A DNA stretch of 64,000 nt. Source: Nothopassalora personata. Its lineage: Eukaryota > Ascomycota > Dothideomycetes > Mycosphaerellales > Mycosphaerellaceae. The stretch covers positions 2,108,001 to 2,172,000 of the forward strand of contig CM066296.1 of NCBI GenBank assembly GCA_033816765.1, given 5' to 3'. Positions 59,255 to 64,000 of the stretch are shown here, one piece after another. The notes beneath the pieces were generated by a model. It was not told where the DNA came from. It ran no database searches and was given only the letters and a program-made list of their open reading frames with translations. The translations under genes and the position numbers were made by a program. How positions within the stretch are numbered: position 1 is the first letter of the stretch; each line of letters begins with the position of its first letter.

Positions 59255-60739
59255 TCAAAATGCCTTCTCCAGCCCACTCTCGCCCTCCTTCGCCCTCTTC
59301 TTCGCCTCTTTCTTCAGCTTCTTCAGCTCTCGCCTCCTCGCCTTCTCCTCCGGCGTTTCAACCTCCCTCTCCTGGAACCTGTCACTTTCCTTCGATACCA
59401 CCCTCTCCAATCCATCCACCTGCTTCCGCTTTTTCTTCTTCAACGGCGGCGGCATCGACTTCCCATGCACCGTTTCCACATCGCCATCAATCAGGTTCTC
59501 GCTCTGACGCCTCTTCTTGTCCTTCTTGCTCTTCACCGTGGCCGCAGTCTCTGGCTCGTCTGCGGCGCCATATGCACCAAGTGCTTTCGGGAATTGGAAG
59601 CTGCCGCTCTTCGTCTGTTCACCTTCATCCTCACTCGAGCCTGACATCATGCCCGGATCTCCTTTGCCGAAGCCTGGCGGCTTGTAGCGCATCTTCAGTC
59701 CTTTCGGTTGTGGTCGTATGTCGCTCACGGGAGCTTGAGCGATGTCTGCTGCTGCACTGCTGCCTGTGTTCAAGTCCGCCTGCTTCTTGCTCAAGTTGGG
59801 CAGCTCAATCTTTTGTTGTAGGCGTAATGTTCGATCAATGCTCTGCCCTGCATGCTGATACACATCGTCCCGAGGCAGCAGGACATTCGAGAACTTCGTG
59901 TCATAACTCTTATTCTCATTCAGAACGTAGTCAGCACCCCTGTAATTTAGCACTGGTGTGCCATTCGCGACTGCGTCCAGAGCGACCTCGGTGATTGACT
60001 TGATGGGAACATTGGCAGGTGCTGTGATGTGCCATATCTGCTTGCCTGCTAGCCTCTTCTTCGAGAGGTGCGACCCAGGTTCGGGGTCTTCAACATCCAG
60101 AGCCGAGAAACCTGAGGGTGGCTCGAACGGCTTTGCTGGGATGCTTTGCAGCGAGGACTGGGGTTGCTTGGTGGCGGCAGGTTGCTTGTCCTTCGGGGGA
60201 ACTGTCTTGGTCACTGTAGCTGCCTGGTCTCCCTCTGAATCTGCACTGCTCTCCTCGTTGTCAGATGAGGGTGGTGATGCAGCTTTCGTAGTCGTTGTCT
60301 TCGCTTTCTTCGCCTGCGGCTTCTCTGCCTCTGCCTCGGCTTCTGAGATACTCGATGCCTCCTCGGACGATTCTTTGGCTTCGGCCTTCCTCTTCACCCC
60401 ATTGACATTCGCTGGTACGCCCTCCGGCTTCTTGGACACCACCTTGGCCGTCTCTTCCGCAGAACTCGATTCCTCGCTGTCGCTGCTTGGAGGTGACACA
60501 GCTTTGCTCTTCTTTGTGCTTCCTTTCTTTGACGTAGACTTGACTGAAATCTCCTGAGAGCCTTTAGGCGTGGCCGTCCTCGCGGCAGGTGCTTCGGTAT
60601 CGCTGTCCGAGTCTGCTATTCTTTCCTCGCTGAGGCCGGAAGATTTCGAGGTCGTTTTCGCGCGCTTCAAGGGTTTAGTCTTTGCGGTTGAGTCATCCTT
60701 CTTCTTCCTTGGGGCCTTGATAGCCTTGTCCTTTGCCAT
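59255..60739 (-). CDS. rpa34: RNA polymerase I subunit RPA34 (A34.5-like, 494 aa)
   Basis: Pol I-specific subunit, partner of A49, helping initiation and elongation on rDNA. Single exon. The N-terminal 210 residues are a Lys/Ser/Glu-rich low-complexity, nuclear-signal-bearing extension (APRKKKDD, KPLKRAKTTSK, SSDSEESSSAEE). The folded part starts at PPSGFSALDVEDPEPGSHL and runs through GKQIWHITAPANVPIKSI, LNYRGADYVL and LLPRDDVYQHAG, the pattern of the RPA34.5/PAF49 family. A basic C-terminal tail ends KKEAKKRAKEGESGLEKAF. The N-terminal extension is long compared with the yeast protein (233 aa). Divergent from GRC3 across 236 bp. Confidence 0.85.
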   Translation of the reverse strand: MAKDKAIKAPRKKKDDSTAKTKPLKRAKTTSKSSGLSEERIADSDSDTEAPAARTATPKGSQEISVKSTSKKGSTKKSKAVSPPSSDSEESSSAEETAKVVSKKPEGVPANVNGVKRKAEAKESSEEASSISEAEAEAEKPQAKKAKTTTTKAASPPSSDNEESSADSEGDQAATVTKTVPPKDKQPAATKQPQSSLQSIPAKPFEPPSGFSALDVEDPEPGSHLSKKRLAGKQIWHITAPANVPIKSITEVALDAVANGTPVLNYRGADYVLNENKSYDTKFSNVLLPRDDVYQHAGQSIDRTLRLQQKIELPNLSKKQADLNTGSSAAADIAQAPVSDIRPQPKGLKMRYKPPGFGKGDPGMMSGSSEDEGEQTKSGSFQFPKALGAYGAADEPETAATVKSKKDKKRRQSENLIDGDVETVHGKSMPPPLKKKKRKQVDGLERVVSKESDRFQEREVETPEEKARRRELKKLKKEAKKRAKEGESGLEKAF

Positions 60740-60975
60740 GGCTGGCGGCTCTTTGACGGACGTTAATGTACAGAATACTTTAGCGTTGGGAGGAGCTTTG
60801 CGAAAAGATCAAGCTCCGGATAAAAGTACACCTTCCGCGTTGAACTGAGACCGCGGTATGAAAATTACTCCGCCACGTCCAGCAACAGCCCGTCCTCCTC
60901 GACAGACTGTGCTGTGTGCATATCCTCAGGTCCTCAGGAATATCCTCAGGTCCTCAGGACAGCATCCTGCGTAAC
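60740..60975. promoter_or_regulatory. Bidirectional promoter region RPA34 / GRC3
   Basis: Short shared intergenic region. 60921-60940 and 60941-60960 are a 20-bp tandem duplication (TATCCTCAGGTCCTCAGGA plus one base), each containing two CCTCAGG palindromes. They lie 15-55 bp before the GRC3 start. Confidence 0.6.
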
Positions 60976-62956
60976 ATGGCGCAGAAGAGATCGGCTCGAG
61001 AGGCTTTCGCCAAGCCTACAGGTGAGAGCATCCCTCCCCTGTTTCGTTCATCTCCGGCCATGTTCGTTGCAAAAATTGGAAGCAAGCATTTGCCATGTTG
61101 CTCTTCAAGGACCTTTGCATCATGTCAGCATATGACTTAGCTGGTGCCGTCTAATGGAAAGCTGATGAATTGCAGGTCAAATCAGCGCAGCTGCAGCTTT
61201 GAAGCAGGCAAGACAACAAGCTGCAGCACAATCGGAAGAACAGGAGGTCTCAGAAGAACCGCCTCCTCTTGCCACGGCGATTGCTGATGCGCCCTACGAT
61301 GGCGTTGGCGAATATGCCCCCTCGGATGGAGAAGCGATGATTGTTGATACACCCTCGAAGCCAAGCATCCCATTATCGACGTGGCGGCCGACCAAACAAA
61401 ATTTGGTTCGGAACGACAATCAGGACTACGAAATCCGGCTCAAGGCCAACGACAGTATCACCTTGGTGGGTGAGTACGATCTCCAGGTGTCGAGTGGTCT
61501 CATCACTGTTGCCGGAGCGACATTGCATCCGGCTTCTGGTGTGCAACGAGTCTGCGCCCTTCCCACTCAGGCGCTGCCTTCTGTTGTGTCGAGGAAAGCA
61601 TCTACAGTCAAATTCAGCTCTGTGGTATCGAGTATTGACTGCCTGGCACGATACTCGCCCCTCTTTCGCAACATTGGAACAAGACATGAGGGAAGATCAT
61701 TTCAGTATCTATCCACCTCAAAAGACGATGAAAGGCTACTAACACCACTCGAGATCGATAACGACATTAGGAATGTCATATCACGAATCGTGGCCAAAGC
61801 TACAGGCAACGGATCATCTCGAATAATGGCAGTCGGCGGCAAGTCCACAGGAAAGTCGACCTTCAACCGAATCCTCTGTAACACCATCGTCACATGGCCG
61901 GAACAACCAGACCTTTACTATCTCGACCTGGACCCAGGACAGCCTGAGTTCGGGCCTCCTGGCCAGATCTCACTTGTGAAGGTGACATCCCCATTGTTGG
62001 GACCACCCCTGACACATCCGGCATCACCGCGATCGCACAAATTCCAGCGTATCAAGTCGCACACCATCGCGGCGACATCTTTCAAGGACGACCCAGAACA
62101 CTACATGAGCTGTGCGAAGGATCTGGCCAGACACATACCACACAAGGCTGCGGTCATTATCAACTCCTGTGGCTGGGTGAACGGCTTGGGCGCCACAGTC
62201 TTGCTCGACTTGACCGCCACACTTCGAGTCACCAATACGGTGCTGATACAACCGATTGATGCCGATCTCGAGGACAGCATACGCAAGCAATCACCATCAG
62301 TGCATGTGCTGTCCCGCAGGCAAAGCAGGCTCACCTCGACCAAACCACCTGCAGAGCATAGAGCGATGCAAACCATGGCGTACTTTCATCACAAGCACCG
62401 CTCTTCGACCGAGAGTATCAAGTGGGTTGACAAAAGCATCGATTCTATCAGACCGTGGAAGGTCAGCTATGCTCACGACGCAGTCGGCATCACGGCAGTG
62501 CTCTCATTTGGCCAAGCTCCTCACCCAAACTTCTTAGCAGAAGTGCTTGATGGCTCCATTGTGGCACTTGTCGTGCTCGAAGCGGGATGTACTCTCGAAT
62601 ATACTCAACACACTGCGTTAGAGCAGTTGCCCTACAGCAGCATAGACTCTCTCGATCCCGAGCAAAGTCATTGCGCCGGCATAGCGCTAGTACGTGGCAT
62701 TGACACCGAGGAAAGGGAGTTGCAACTCGTCACACCGCTCAGCGAGACTGAAATCGCCAATATCATGGATAGACGAATCGTCCTAGTGCGAGGCGCTTTT
62801 GACTCACCACAATGGGCTTATACTGAGGATCTGTATGCCGACGGTGGTGCAGCACCAGAAGATGACCGACCATGGGTGAGGCAAGGTGGGCAAGTCGGCA
62901 TCGAAGGCGCAATCTGGAGACTGCGACATCCACCGACAAGGGACCAGGCGAGGTGA
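60976..62956 (+). CDS. grc3: Polynucleotide 5'-hydroxyl-kinase GRC3 (608 aa)
   Basis: Kinase partner of the Las1 nuclease; phosphorylates the 5'-OH left after ITS2 cleavage in pre-rRNA, and also acts in Pol I termination. Two exons, 60976-61021 and 61176-62956, with a 154-bp intron (GTGAGA..TTGCAG), phase 1. It starts MAQKRSAREAFAKPTGQISA. The P-loop is GGKSTGKSTF (about residues 236-245), followed by YYLDLDPGQPEFGPPGQ, the Walker B/lid-like motif of the Clp1/Grc3 family, and INSCGWVNGLG. Length is close to yeast Grc3 (632 aa). A GTGAGA donor right after a 46-nt first exon explains why the ATG is separated from the long frame. Confidence 0.92.
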
Positions 62957-63110
62957 AAAATGGCATCATGCTTCCAGATCAAAAGAATGCACCGAGCTGT
63001 CGATGCCTCGTTCCAGGATCCGACAGGATACAGGAGTAGTGAGCCACAGCTCCGGGCTGAGAAAGTCCTGCGAAGTTTTCCAATACCCAACTCCGCAGGA
63101 CCATACCATG

Positions 63111-63666
63111 TCATCGCTGCCCATCCCCCCTCTCAAGCTCCTGCACCCGCTTCAAACCACACCCGTACGCAACGCTATCCCTCAGGTCGATAACAGCATG
63201 CTTACCCCCCGCATAAACCACCCCAACCACCTTCGCAATCTTGTCCCTCACACCATCTTCGCTACGCTGCTCCTTCTCCAATCTGGTCACAACATACGCT
63301 CCTAGCTGCGTCTTGATCGGACAAGTGATGCCCGCTGGTATCCCAGCCACGAAAGCATCGCCATCTGTCCAATCTGAAAGCCAGACGCCCGGGACTTGTT
63401 GGCGGAAGGAGTACTTGAGTTCTTGCTTAAGCGACGAGGCTGCGCCGGGTCTTGGGGAGGGGAGAGGTTCGATCTAGAGGATGCGTGAGTCGTTGAAGAG
63501 CAGGAAGTGAGCGGGGTTTGGGGCTGACCTTGTAGACTACCATGCCTTTCATGAAGTCCTCTGGATCGTCGTTGATGCTTGCTATTGCGCGCTGTTCGGG
63601 ATCCAGGTCAGGGAGGATGGTGACTTTAGTCAGGTCGAAAGTTTCTGTTGATAGGGTCGTAGACAT
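63111..63666 (-). CDS. Hypothetical fungal protein (about 155 aa)
   Basis: Best model: exons 63666-63529 and 63440-63111, with an 88-bp intron (GTCAGC..GCGCAG), phase 0. The N-terminus reads MSTTLSTETFDLTKVTILPD and DPEDFMKGMVVYK. Exon 2 reads SFRQQVPGVWLSDWTDGDAF, IPAGITCPIKTQLGAYVVTR and VVGVVYAGGKHAVIDLRDSV. It looks like a conserved compact domain, but I do not recognise the family. A nearer acceptor at 63475 would shift frame, so the acceptor choice is uncertain by about 10 residues. It is convergent with GRC3 (155 bp between stops). Confidence 0.55.
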
Positions 63667-64000
63667 GCTGGAGGTAGGATATGGTCGATGGTGGTGCTGA
63701 CAAGATATCCATTGTGACGATTTCGACGAAGAAGGGCATAATGTACAGAACCCATGACAGTGGCAGGCACCGAACAACAAATTCTGGCAAGAATATCCAC
63801 CCCATGATCTCTGCGCTAGCAAGCGCGACTGGGGGACGTACCACCTCACGTGCTGCGGACGCACGAAAGCCGGCACGTGCCGCATTGCATTCACTCACAT
63901 CGAGACATGCATAAGTGGAGAAGGACCTCGTTTGCACATGAAAGCTCACTTGTACTTGTCCAATACAAAACAACCCTACACTCCTTCCAACAACCACAAC
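63667..64000. other. Upstream region at the window's right edge
   Basis: A minus-strand frame is open here (63997-63626) but its sequence is not family-like, so I read it as promoter/5' UTR. A gene further right may begin outside the window. Confidence 0.3.

Noticed and set aside
59260..60557. Long plus-strand frames opposite RPA34
   Set aside because: Ser/Pro/Leu-rich shadow of the Lys/Glu/Ser-rich RPA34 coding strand.

Overview
The window looks like part of a filamentous ascomycete genome (Pezizomycotina, possibly a dothideomycete). Genes are broken by short introns, mostly 49-90 bp, with GT..AG ends. The left and right arms are gene-bearing and GC-moderate. The middle, about 20.76-47.99 kb, is a block of dead repeats in which CA/TG dinucleotides are strongly depleted and TA enriched, while CpG remains common. 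That is the signature of repeat-induced point mutation (RIP). No database search was possible; family names rest on motifs recognised by eye.

Left arm (1-20.7 kb): the cut end of an MFS-type transporter; a 619-aa fungal proline-rich protein; an intronless catalase-peroxidase (katG); a secreted DUF4185-like protein; a stand-alone adenylation-domain protein; a broken hydrophobic-surface-binding-protein (HsbA-like) gene not previously visible as one open frame; a small hypothetical gene; the mitochondrial complex II assembly factor SDHAF3; a small Cys-containing protein; and a gene-poor stretch with possible membrane-protein exon remnants.

Middle: a three-level nest of Ty3/Gypsy-type LTR retrotransposons. 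Element A (198-bp LTRs, TSD GTATT, plus orientation, chromodomain integrase) has element B (371-bp LTRs, TSD TTAG, minus orientation) inserted in its gag gene. Element B has element C (449-bp LTRs, TSD CCGCC, minus orientation) inserted in it. A solo LTR of the A family (198 bp, TSD ATATC, inverted) sits just to the left. All sit inside an older, RIP-degraded repeat that shows on both flanks. Catalytic aspartates of A were turned to asparagine by TpG to TpA changes. Element B carries about 4 kb of extra sequence between pol and its 3' LTR with coding-like traces I cannot name. Element C carries a Cys-rich, coiled-coil-like reading frame antisense to pol.

Right arm (48-64 kb): a PHO84-type phosphate:H+ symporter starts only about 0.8 kb from the dead repeats. 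Then come a gene-poor stretch, a short F-box-like protein, and a dense housekeeping block: complex I subunit NDUFA13 divergent from NOP56 (box C/D snoRNP), RPA34 (RNA polymerase I) divergent from GRC3 (pre-rRNA ITS2 processing kinase), and a hypothetical gene. NOP56, RPA34 and GRC3 all act in rRNA production, and RPA34/GRC3 share a 236-bp bidirectional promoter with a 20-bp tandem duplication.
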